NCBI RefSeq assembly: GCF_000208865.1
Contig: NC_018397.1
Coordinates: 3,811,748-3,875,747, forward strand
DNA length: 64,000 bases
From: Neospora caninum Liverpool
Lineage: Eukaryota; Apicomplexa; Conoidasida; Eucoccidiorida; Sarcocystidae
Direction of reading: 5' to 3'
A program made the translations under genes and the position numbers. The notes beneath the pieces are model-generated. The model was not told the origin of the DNA. It saw only the letters and a list, made by a program, of their open reading frames with translations, and did no database searches. Each line of letters opens with the position of its first letter. Position 1 is the first letter of the stretch. Below are positions 24,207 to 35,862 of the stretch, piece by piece.

Positions 24207-27200
24207 TCCAGGAACCACGGCAAAAACAAACACAATCTTTCCTCGGGCTGAGCTGATGCGATTCAGTGGAGCACTCAGCCCAAATACACCTCAATTCACG
24301 GAAAGCACAGCCATCGCATATTAGACAATATGGTTTCTTCTGTAGAATGACTCACGCTCAGCATGAATTTTCGCCTGCAAACGGCATAGCTCTTCAAAGC
24401 CTTCAGATGGGTGAGCTGAAAATGTCGACACGACGTCCGAGAATGCCGCCGCTGCACGTGAGTCGTTATCGTCTTCGCGCGGCTCCGAGGAGATAACGAG
24501 CTTCATCGGAACTCTTATTTGGTCCAGACGGTAGCCGTTTTCGGAGAAAACATCGAATGTTAAATCAGCCCTGTTTTCAAGATCACGTGTGGGAGACGCA
24601 GAAGTTACACTTGGCCGTATCAGAGGCGTTTTTTCGAAGGGGGGGGGGGGGGGGAAGCACGCACACAGAAGCAAGGCCAGCTGTGCTCCAAGATGTAAGT
24701 AGTGCACGCGTGGAGCATGTCCCGAAAGCTTTCCATGAAGGCTTGCTGGAATGGAGAGGAAGAAGGAGTGAGAACAACAGTCAAAGACAAAACCGACGCC
24801 TACCAGACGCCTACGCGCTTTGCATGCATTGTGCTTGACTCCGTCTATGTTGTCATGTCGAGTCGCGTGGACTCGGCCCACACTGAGACGACGGTTGAAC
24901 GCACCTTGAGTCTAGTCCGCATGGATAATACTGAAAGGGTTCCTCGCAAGCGGCCATGTCCACAAGAAGACACTTGAGGCAAATAGTTAGGTTCATATAC
25001 CCTTCTAGTGTTTTTAGGATTAAACTTCCAGTCTGTAGATATTGATAGGCGAATTGATCTTGAGGGGGCTTATCCCCAGTATCGACTTACGTATATGTGC
25101 CACGGCGATACCCCATCAAATGAATGTCGACGATGTGAGCAGATCCGGCGTCCAGCTCGAAAACCATATCTTCGCACTTTGCCTGTGCGAACATCCCTCC
25201 CATCCGGGCCATCTGAAAAGAAAGCAAGACAGAAATATTTCAGGAACATGGCCACACCGTTGCATGCTTCTGTGGTTAGGTGTGGCGCACCGTGCCGCTC
25301 AAGACAACAGAGATCCGAAACACCAGGAACCAGAAGACGCATGCGGCTGCAGCTTCAAAAAAGACCAAGGCGATTTCACTGTGTGCCCGTGAAAAACTCC
25401 AGTAGGATTCGCCGTGAGTGCTGCATGTTCGAAGAATCCCGCCTCTGATGCCTTCGTTGTTTCCTTCTCTCAGGTAGTTCTTTGTTAACTGCGCTATTCA
25501 TCGTCAGTGTTACGGCTACGGGCGAAACACCACCTCGCGAAAACTTGCGCGAAAGGCATCTCCATCCTGAAATGTACAGCCCCTTCTCTCTGCTTCTACA
25601 CTCAGTGTGTAATTGATCACTCATTCGAAGCTACTAGAGGGCAAAGCACGAGGTCTAGAACTTACGAGAACAGCATCTCCAGCATTTGGCCTTGTACCCC
25701 ATCTCGTCACATCCTTGAGCTGGTCGACCGGAGAAGCAGTGAGACGGATGATGTCTTTCACTTCTGCTGCGGGAGCATCGTATCCATTACGCAGAAAGGC
25801 CCCGAATATCAGGGCTGCAACGGCTGAAGACAGAAAAGGTACGCAGGCCAGAGCCGGGGCTCGCGAGGATGCAAAGGGCCGGAACATGAGAGGAAGCGGT
25901 CCTCGTATCCAGAGGCCGAGAAAGATAAGAGACGAAACACGCACAGGAAATGGGTAAAACGTATTCGCATAGACAGGAAAGATATCGCTGGAGGGCGTGA
26001 CGTAGAAAAGAGGCTCCGCATGGGGCATGCTACCTTAAGGAGCATTGAACAGCACTAGAAAAGGCCGTCTGCTCACAAAAGGGTGAGCATGCACAGACGG
26101 ATAACGATGGATAGAACTTCATTCGCGTTCGTAGACAGGTTAGTCCATATGAGGCTCGAGGCGAAACCGCGAAAGAAAAGACGAACCGAATTACAATGGG
26201 AACACGTGTGCCGGGAAGAGGCGAACAAATACACAGCAAAGACTCGGTCGGTGCTGAGCAGCAGAAAAAAGAATAAGAAGATGGGATGGAGAAAAGACTG
26301 GAAGCGAGGAAGGGAGCAAAACACCTTCGGTGAACATCGCGAAAGGAGAAAAGCCGACGACGGAGATGAACAGACGCCCCGGCACAAACGTCAAACCGGA
26401 AGAGGGACTGGGAGTCGTATACCGGACGAAGAAAAAGCATAATCACCGCACAAAACGATGAAAGACCGCGAGAATGAGAGACCACGAGGTTCTCGTAACG
26501 GAGAACAACCACGAAGTAAAGCGGCGACCGTACCTGAGACATGGGGTGTCGCCATGGACGTTCCTGACATATGCTGGTAGTCGCCGCCAGGCTTGGTTGA
26601 ATATATTTTGACACCGGGGGCTCCCATGTCAACCGCTTCTCTGCCGTAGTTGCTGAAGTCCGCTAACTCTCCATTAATGTCAATGGCCGCCACGCTGCAC
26701 CGAGCAAACCAGGCAGACACCATACCAGAAACGCTGGGAAAAGGCAGGGAAAATGTGAGTATCTATGCACGGATACGTGATCACGTGCAGCTCTCCATAT
26801 ATACTTGCATATGCATTCAACAGTGTGCATGCACGCTAGCTTCAATTGTGCTTCCGACCTAATGGTATTGTCTTGATCCCAGTTGGCAGGATACGACGGG
26901 TAGACGTCGTTATTCGAAGACTCATTGCCTGCAGCATTGAGAAGGAGGATGCCTTTTCCGTTTCGAGCGGCCGCACTCATGTGAACCAGTCGCCGCAACA
27001 CAGCCGTCGATTGGGGGCCACCCCAGCTATTGTTGATGACTTGAACACCGTGGTCTATAGCATAGTTCAGCGCACGAATGCTGTTCGCCATAGATCCCTG
27101 GAAACAAAGAGAAACACGATGCGGCAAGATGCTTTCCTCCCAAACAGAAGGGAAAACGTGACGAGAAGCGCCTCCAGACCGCGCTCCACTTCTGTGATAA

Positions 27201-29507
27201 GAAAGTCGGAAACGGAGGGGTTGTGTCCCCAAGTTACAGGTGTCTCCTTCCGTGGACCGAGCAATACGCTATACAACAAGGTATGTGGTTACCTTCGCAC
27301 CCACCTGTCTTCCTCCATCGTTCACCTGTATTGGCTAAGGTTCCCGGTCATTGAGTTAACAAACAGCTTCGTCGGTATTCACGCTTGGTTTTATTATATA
27401 TATATATATATATATATATGTCTGTGAGCGATGATATCTGGAACTGCATCTATGCATTATTAGATGCAAAGATGTTAGCATATGAACGTACCAAGCCGTT
27501 TTTGTCGATAAATCGAAGAGCCATGAGTTGCGTCTTTGGTGCCCCACCAACAGTGCCTCCCCCATTGGCGCATGCGCCGATGATTCCTGGAACGAAGGCA
27601 CACAAGGTGTCGTTCTCGCTTAATGTCTAATTCCCTAATACGACACCACATTCAATAGGCGTGTGCAGTAGAAGCACGTGAACGACACAAGGACGTTCTC
27701 TCTGTGAGCTACTTCACAGACCCAGAACAGAGAGAAGGCACAAAGAACGATGCCCACCCCAGGTGTCGAAGGACGTCCGTCGCCATGCGCAGCACGTGCG
27801 CAATTTTATAACTGATATCTGGCATGAAAGCGAACTCGGTACGAGAGATGAAAAATGCAGAAAAAGACGAATGACGACAGGCCGTAGACCAACAAAACGC
27901 AACCACTCAAACGAATGAGATAACGGCAAAAAATGAAGAGAGAAGCGTACCTGCAACATGGGTGCCGTGTCCATTCCTATCGTCCGGCTCAGACCTATTC
28001 TCTTCAAAGTCATAGCCGCGCTGATCGTCAATCAGCCCATTGCCTGATGAGGTCCCAGAGACAAGGCAAGACCAATTATTCAGACCGCCCCAAGGATGCA
28101 GCGAAAACAGACAATCAGTAAACCGAATTCGCCAGCGCCATGCAAACGTAAGTCACCGAAGACGAACATATAAATTCTTTCGCCTTTGTTTCCATTCGCG
28201 CGGCTCATTGGGACGAACTTCTTATTGTGGCCACCACTGTACTTAATGCCGTCATCATGAAATCATGAAAAGACAACACAACTTGGATCCGGCACACAGA
28301 CACGATAGAGCAACACCCGTAAACATTTAAAGTTCTCTTGAACTAAAACAGAGGAGCCACCTAGGTACAGCCCCTACATGATGAGTTCTGCCCATCTATG
28401 CATCAAAGGTGATACTCCGTTGTATATTTAAGTTGCTAGCTTTCCCGCTTGAAATTAACCCACGGTTCACCCCTTTATTATTTGTCGATTCAGTACAGAT
28501 ACTCCGAGTAACTAACACAGAACGAACAGGTACTTGGAGACAGGGTGTCGCGTGAGTTATTCGGAAAACGACCAAGTTCATGTATGCTTACATATATACA
28601 TAAATCAGGAGAGATAAAAAAATCTCAACTCCTGTCGACACACGTTCGTACATCTGTAGGTGCACAGGTGTATATTCAGCGAAAGACAGATAAACACAGG
28701 TTCGTACACGGGGGCGGCTACACAACTCGTAAACCAAATGAATAAACAGGAAGGTGTAGCTATACAATCAAAGTGACACACAGATGGCGATACATATGAA
28801 GATGGAAATGATATATGATGTGAATGCTGAGGAATATATGGCACCTACGGACACCGGTTATTCGACAAAAAACACTAGGCATGGAGGAAGACACACAATT
28901 CGGAAGGTAGATAGACGCAAAGATGCTACAGATTCCCCGAGACACAATTGGTTCCAATATCCTTCACCACGATTGTGCCCTGAACCTTCATTTTCTTCCA
29001 GCTTCGGACGCAGCACCCCTTTCTTTCCGTTTCCTCTCGCCAATCTCTCGTTTCTTTCCTTTTGACACTCTCGCGTCCCTCCTCTCTCCGTTCATCGTGA
29101 TCCTGTCCACCATCATTTGTAGCCCGACTTTCCCGCTCCGGTTTCATCTTCGCTTCGCCATAGCATCAGGTTGACTTCATTCGAGAGCCTCGATACGTTT
29201 TGCGAAAAAGAGAAAGAAAACGAAAACGACACATATTGAGGGAGGGACATCATACAAGAGGACAACTCTCGTATTTATTCTTTGGTCTCCTCTTACCGTC
29301 ATCGTCACGGCCATCCTGCTCCTCGTACGGATTCTTCCAAAAATTACAATCTAAGTCAGGGTGGGGGCTAATACCGGAATCAACAACCGCGACCTGAGGA
29401 TATTGCATGTACATAGACCAAACAACACGCGAATATAGTAGCGTGAAAGTGCAGATGCACAAGTATCTGATATATATATATATATATATATATATCTGAT
29501 ATATATA

Positions 29508-29544
<37 letters not shown>

Positions 29545-32500
29545 ATATATATATATATCATATATATATCAGATATATATATGTTTACATTAGCGCGTGG
29601 GCACGCCCATCATGTCCTACCCTGACACACCTCTCCGGCCAGTCCGGAAAGTGCGTCCCCTGGACAGACACGGGAAACGAGATAGCTATCGTGTTGACTT
29701 TTTCTCCCGCTGGCAGCACTCTGCTGCATTAGGCATATGCTTGCCACGTATCGCTCGAGCTATTTCTGGCACCTGCTGCGAAGAGAAAAACGGGTGATTT
29801 CGAAGTAGAAAAATCGCTCCTGCCTGGCTCTCCTAGGATCTGTTGTTTTAGGCCAGCAACCTTTCACTCCTTTTTGTGTTGCTTTTGTACAGCACGTACC
29901 ACGGTACCGTCGCCTGATTCTCCGTGGATCCATGCGTTTGTTGCCGTGATCATGTACATCCCGTAGAGTTTTGATTCCAGCGCTGAGTCAGTCGGCATAC
30001 TTCCCTCAAACGGGGATTTCTTCCTGGCTATCTCACCTGCCACACGGAAACTCACAAACACCTACTCATGGAGCAACAAGCGAAGCAACGTTTTGTTTTC
30101 AAGATAATGCAAGCGTGAATCGCAGAAAGAGAGTACTCTCCTTGCTTTTTCTCAAAGCTATTGGCTCTGTCGATTCGAAAAATGATTCTCCTTGGCATTG
30201 TCAGTAAGAATGGAATGATGCACACACCATTCCTCCTGTTTGCCAACGTTAGGCACCATACGATAGAGAGCAGCCAAATGCAGATACCGACCTACGTATA
30301 TATATATATATATATATAGTATATCTATATATGGATTCTTTACGCAGGTGTGGCCTTAATCTGCAGGGGGCTGCTTGGCCTCCCACAGATTCCGAATCCT
30401 TTTCCTTTTAAGAGCCACTCACTCCTGGCGGAGAGCGAACTCGCTTTCGACGACTGCGCACTTTTCCCGCTTAGCGATTCCATCTTCGCAACCATCTGGG
30501 CATGCGGACGGGGGTCGCTTTCGCGGACGACAGTCCGGAGTTGAACCTACGAAACCACCGATGAGAATAGATCGAAATCACAAGAGCTGAATGCATCCTC
30601 GCGCAGCCAGCTGATACGAGTACGCATATACTTATGTATCTATATACACATTCGTTTGTGACTCAAGTGTCTAACACATGTACCAAAGTATGCACGGGTC
30701 TCAACTCAAATGGAACTGTATACATCATGTATAGCCGAATGGGTGGTTGGCAACATGGCTAGCGTTTCTACACATCGCGAAAATCCGACGTGGATGTGAA
30801 CGGAATCGCAGGATAAGAATGGCACTTCTGGAGCCTGTTTCTCTCTTCCTCATATTGCAGTCGAGGCATATGTACATACATGTATACTCGCCGGCATGGA
30901 CGCATATCTATTTGGGCGTTTGCCTGCATCGGCCACTTTATTTCTACTCACTTGAGAGTATGTACAGCACTCACACCTAGATCACTGCAACTGTATACAT
31001 CGGCATCACATGTGCGCACAAGAGGGGGCATGAATGTATTTCCTTACTATTTCAGAGAAGGACCATTGTTCGATATTGTTTCCAAACGTGTCCTGGATAG
31101 TTTCTAGGAGCGCCTGAAGCCTGGACCTGTCCACGCCTTCTACACGGAACAGGTAGACAGGCAATAGTTCACACAATCGAATACAAAATCAACCATAGGA
31201 CCGCCATGCGAGATCTCAGAGGGTTCTCCACGCACAAGACAAAAGGGAGATAAATGCCTGTCCACCGACAAACGAACACGGAAGCTGTTTTAGTTCAAAT
31301 TGCCTTTTTGCGTGGCTAACAACACATGCACCGTGCCAGGTGTGCAGACGCTGCACGAAGCGGCACCCATACAACCGAAGTGACACTACGCACTTTCTGC
31401 GACCTTTTTGCATCCATTTGCCTTTCACACCAAGGCGGTTAGCAAAAGTATGGCATGAAAACATCCCATGTGTTTGTTTTTCGCTCACCTGCTGGAAGAG
31501 TTACAATTACGTGCCCGGTGCTTACAAGGGCCTGGACAGCCGTGGACGGGGTTCCAAACAATTCTGTCATTTTGTCGCGGATTCGGTTGACTAACGCAAG
31601 TCCGTCCTGTGTTTCAAGAATATTGTGGGCATTGGCGAGAGCTTTTCTCCTCTTCTTTGGTCTTTTCTTCCTGTTCTGATTCTCTTCTTGTGCAGATCTC
31701 GACTCGGAAGACGACACCGTTCGACGCACCCCCTCAGTTTCTGCCTTATTGTCGCGTCTTGTATTCTGACCCACAAAAGACGAGGAAGCAGACGGAGAAG
31801 GAGCCGAAGAAGAGGGAGAATCTTTTGATGATTTGTGGGACGCCCGTACGGGACCGGTGGAGGAAGACTCTGGGACGGAAGGAGACGACGCTGCGTGGGA
31901 GACAGAGCTTGAGTCGTACTCGTCCTTGCAAAAGTCGATAACTAGCTCACCTGAACATAGGACAAACAAAAAAAACGGTTTTTCTCTTCAAGTCAAAACG
32001 CCACACACCTGCGACAGCGGCACGGTTGCCGTTTTGGTGTGCATACTCCCAAAGGCTCAGGCTCGGGCCCCGGCGCCGCATACATACACATTTCCACACA
32101 TGTCGACACGAGGAAGCCGCCAGCGAGCAGCGGAGATGCGAACGCTTGGGAAATGGCATGTGTTTCATGATGGCCATTGGTTCAAGTTCCCAGAAGCGCC
32201 AGGCGTGGATTTTACACCTCAAATTTCTCGTAAGGATCGTCCCACGTGGCATACCGCAGCATGCATTCACATCCACTAATAACCAACCATCTACATTGGA
32301 ACCAGCTGCATTCTCACCAGAATACTGTCCAAATGCTGAAGCTGCACGAAAGCACTTCGACAGGACTCCACGGTTCCTTCTGTTTTGACGCGTCTGTGTT
32401 TCTCACCGGGTTTTCCAGGGTGTTTTCGTTTGAACCGTCTGTACTGCTTCAGCATATTTTTGAGAGAGGTTATGGTGGGACCTTTCGCTTCGGGTTTCTC

Positions 32501-34297
32501 TTCGCTGCTCCACCCTGCATCAGTCCCAAATAGGAAACCCGCCACTGAACTCGTGGCCGCCATGGCAGCGTGGACCGCAGAACTCGTCCACGTGGACCAC
32601 CAGGGAGACAAGGATGAATCCGAAAACGTCGCGGTCTCAGGAGGGGTGAAAATGGGCCGAGGCGCCGGACTGAAACGGGCCCTCGTTGTGCGCACGAAAA
32701 TTTTGACGGTTTGGTTCCACGTGCTTTTCACAGCCACTTTCCGAAGAACAGGCGGTGCGGGAAAAACCGACTCCTGATACTCGAGCCGAATTCCTTGCTG
32801 TCCTACTGCGTGCGTGTCAATCCACTGTGCATTCAGCGTGATCGCAGTGCCACGATAAACGCCTGCACCGGACCATTTCGTTACACCGGAGTCCACAGGA
32901 GTGGATTCATCACCAGGAGATGGCGTTGACGAACTAGTATCGGGCTCTTTTTTCGTAGGTTCCGACGGCGAAGAACCGCGCCGCGTACGGCCGCCAGAAC
33001 CATCTCCAGGGCTCTTCTCTTTTCCCGGTGGGTGGACGGCTTCCCCGTCTGGATCAGGTATGACATCATCTCCAGGATCAGGCGCAACATCATCTCCAGG
33101 ATCAGGTATGACATCATCTCCAGGATCAGGTATGACATCATCTCCAGGATCAGGCGCAACATCACCTCCAGGATCAGGTATGACATCATCTCCAGGATCA
33201 GGTATGACATCATCTCCAGGATCAGGCGCAACATCATCTCCAGGATCAGGCGCAACATCATCTCCAGGATCAGGTATGACATCATCTCCAGGATCAGGCG
33301 CAACATCATCTCCAGGATCAGGTATGACATCATCTCCAGGATCAGGTATGACATCATCTCCAGGATCAGGCGCAACATCATCTCCAGGATCAGGTATGAC
33401 ATCATCTCCAGGATCAGGTATGACATCATCTCCAGGATCAGGTATGACATCATCTCCAGGATCAGGTATGACATCATCTCCAGGATCAGGCGCAACATCA
33501 TCTCCCGGATCAGGTATGACATCTCGCGGAGAACCGTCCGGGGCATCAGGCAAAACGTCAGGATCTATGTCTGCGTCTTCGGTGTCTTCCTCTTCCTCCC
33601 AGTTCTCTCGATTGTTAGGCAGCGGATTCTCATCCAGAAGCTTCCACGGATTCCAGTCTGCACGCCCTGGTTTCGGGACCGCATCCTCCGGTTTCTCCGC
33701 GGGTGTTGCGCTGGACGCTCCGATAGGCGAGCTGTCACCATCATCCGGCCCCGCGAGCTTTCCGTCAATGGAGGCGTCCACGCGCGGTTTGGTCTTGTCT
33801 TGATCGTTCCGCGGCTTCCGTCCGGCGTCTCCCCCTTTCGTCAGAGTGCGGGCTTTTGCTTGGTCCCGCGGTTCCGATCGTTCCCCGTTCGACTCTGGTG
33901 TCCCTGCGCCTTCTTCCTGCTGGTGCACGCGCCAGTTCAGTTCATCTTTTTCGTCGCCACTGATGGTCGGATTGATCACGTCGAAGAGGCCGTCGTCTAC
34001 AATCGTGACCGGGGCCCACTCTCGGCTTCTGCACTTCTTCCCCGTACCAGCAGTGCACTCCTCGGCCTCCACAGCCCCGAATGCGCCCTCATCCTTCTCC
34101 AGCTCCGATCGAAGGCGTGGCGCAAACGCCTTCCTTGCACCCTGCGAGGGGCCGCCGGACGCGGCTTGAAGTCGACGAGAGTCAGCATTGCTTGCAGTGC
34201 TGAGGGAGTCCGCCAGCGAGGGTAAAGCGTGCGAAAGGAACAAGACGAGAACCAAATGGAGAAAGACGGCAAGCGCAGAGCCTCCGCGTACAGCCAT
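23163..34297 (-). CDS. SUB2: Subtilisin-like serine protease, type I membrane protein (SUB2 class)
   Basis: Fifteen exons, all in phase, about 1444 residues: 34297-32318, 31945-31489, 31139-31048, 30546-30423, 30036-29900, 29393-29297, 28043-27951, 27586-27492, 27097-26859, 26694-26534, 25823-25666, 25212-25091, 24570-24356, 23995-23902, 23433-23163. Signal peptide MAVRGGSALAVFLHLVLVLF; acidic extension with 19 DPGDDV(I/A)P units; prodomain in exons 2-5. Subtilisin triad: Asp in VAVVDSGI, His in NGHGTHVAG, Ser in GTSMATPH; oxyanion Asn in LLLNAAGN. Then a beta-rich tail, a TM helix (MIIAICVGVLAVVLALLLAI) and a basic cytosolic tail of about 90 residues with an acidic-tyrosine stretch (TDEDEAYPAGH). 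In Toxoplasma and Plasmodium, SUB2 is the transmembrane member of this family, active in rhoptry or surface-protein processing. The SUB2 name rests on this architecture, not on alignment. The exon 1-2 join is the weakest. Confidence 0.88.
24169..24204. repeat. (TA)n microsatellite
   Basis: AT run in the SUB2-like intron between exons ending at 24356 and starting at 23995. Confidence 0.9.
24639..24654. repeat. Poly-G tract (16 G)
   Basis: Homopolymer G run on the + strand (poly-C in the transcript) in the SUB2-like intron just upstream of the exon starting at 24570. Confidence 0.9.
27394..27419. repeat. (TA)n microsatellite
   Basis: AT run in the SUB2-like intron between exons ending at 27492 and starting at 27097. 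Confidence 0.85.
29469..29581. repeat. Compound (TA)n array with perfect inverted repeat
   Basis: AT-dinucleotide array in the SUB2-like intron between exons at 29900 and 29393. Embedded 16-nt perfect inverted arms at 29496-29511 and 29557-29572 could form a hairpin. Confidence 0.9.
30297..30332. repeat. (TA)n microsatellite
   Basis: Interrupted AT run in the SUB2-like intron between exons ending at 30423 and starting at 30036. Confidence 0.85.
33055..33520 (-). repeat. 24-bp coding tandem repeat array (19 units) in SUB2-like exon 1
   Basis: Nineteen tandem copies of a 24-bp unit encode Asp-Pro-Gly-Asp-Asp-Val-(Ile or Ala)-Pro on the - strand, with one unit Gly for Asp. Two unit types alternate irregularly: one with tatgac (Val-Ile) and one with gcgcaac (Val-Ala) on the + strand. 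This irregular mixing suggests unequal exchange. The unit length is a multiple of three, so the array is also open in other frames on both strands. Confidence 0.95.
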
Positions 34298-35862
34298 CTT
34301 TGGTGACCGAAAGGGGGGAGGTGGGAAAGATGCATAGCAGGCCTTTTGCGTTTCTCTCGATGCGAAAAAAAGATGACTAACAAAGGGCTACCAGCGCGAA
34401 GTGAAGGCGACTCAAAGGCCTGTGCCCGATACAGAACTACACATCAGCTGGTCTGGTTTTTTTCGCTCCCCCTTCCTCAGGAGAAAGATCTGAATCGGTT
34501 TCAATCAGATGGCGGAAACACGACTCTGTAAAGGAACCGGACGACGCCCAGGAAAGGTGGTCGATAAAAGGTAAACGAAGCTGCACGGGGGCTCGAGCAC
34601 GCAGACGACAAACACGTCAGATAAAAGGCACTCATCCACCGGATTAACACACCTTTACAATTAAGCGCTTACAGTCAGAAGATCCACGCATCGATTCGCA
34701 AGCGGATTGGCGACCTCAAGATTGTGTCTTGACTGTCACGTGCTCTTTCTGGGCGAGCTGAAGACTACAATTCGAACTGATAACGCACCAGTGAAAGGAC
34801 GAATCTCCAGGTCGCACATCCGATCAAGCGCGAGAGGGAGGTCGGAAAATAAATGCCGGGCCCCAACCAACAAAAATACAAGACATGAAAGAAGTCCACA
34901 CGAAGGCAACGATCCTGTGAGACCGCCAAAAGCGAGCTCGCACAGCGCACTTCGGTCCTCCTGTTTCATATAATTTCGCCTGCCGTCCACTTGCGGGAAA
35001 CATCCAAAAACGAAAAGGAAGAGACAGCCAGCTCTACGGTAAATCCTGGTCACTACAAGACCTTGACTTTCTTCTCTCGCATCCGTACACGAGCAGCGAA
35101 TGATAGGACGGGCACCGAGACGAGCAGGCACGACGGAAAGGAGACGTCCGTTACCCTCCGGCTCCATTGACAGATTACCTGCAGTCCCGTCTCATCGTTC
35201 CGACTGGCAAGGAAGCACAAGACGACTGAGAGGGATCGAGAGCACCGCCACGATCCTGTGGTTGGGCTCGAGTCTTTGGATTCCACCTCGACAACAGGCC
35301 GTTTGTGCCGGCAAAGAGAAGCGTTGCCGTCGCCTCCACCTGTGTCTAGATCTAACACGTCAAGAACTTGACGTCCCGCTGGCTAAACCCTCACCCCCTT
35401 TCCACGTTTTCTGCCACAAGTGGACAACGAGGGAGCGCAGCGCTTGGGAGGCCATGAAGACAGGGCACTGGGGCGTGAGGTCGGTGACACGGCCCCGTGG
35501 CTGTAGCGGACAGACTAGCGCACGGTAGACCTCCGTTTGAGGAAAGAAGAAGGGAGAATCAGCTTTCGAAGCTTTTGCCACAGTTCGAAGTAAAACAGTA
35601 AAGAAAAGGAGTCTGACCCGCAGTAAGGAAGGTAAGCAGGTGAAAAGGAAGGGGTTGGAAGCATCGACGAATATCAGAGACACAAAGCCCCAGCGTGGCC
35701 TTAAAGCGATCGTAAATCTCGAGAGTGGAGGGGGAGAAGAGCGAGCAAAACAAAAATTTAGTTAAAAAGCCCGCAAAACAATGAGACGCATGCTAATGGA
35801 CCAAAACATTAGGCGACATGGTCACGAAAAGGGTGAAGAAAAGAGAGCCGAAAAGAACGGGG
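34298..35862. promoter_or_regulatory. Presumed promoter and 5' UTR of SUB2-like gene
   Basis: About 1.6 kb between the SUB2-like ATG and the stop of the upstream gene on the same strand. It should contain that gene's 3' UTR and the SUB2-like promoter. No motif is asserted and no coding frame is supported. Confidence 0.4.

Noticed and set aside
25507..26442. + strand frames across protease exons 10 and 11
   Set aside because: Antisense to exons encoding the catalytic Ser motif and its following helices.
32881..34225. Long open frames on the + strand and in another - strand frame across the protease repeat array
   Set aside because: They exist because the 24-bp unit is a multiple of three without stops. 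The - strand Asp-Pro-Gly frame is continuous with the signal peptide and the downstream prodomain.
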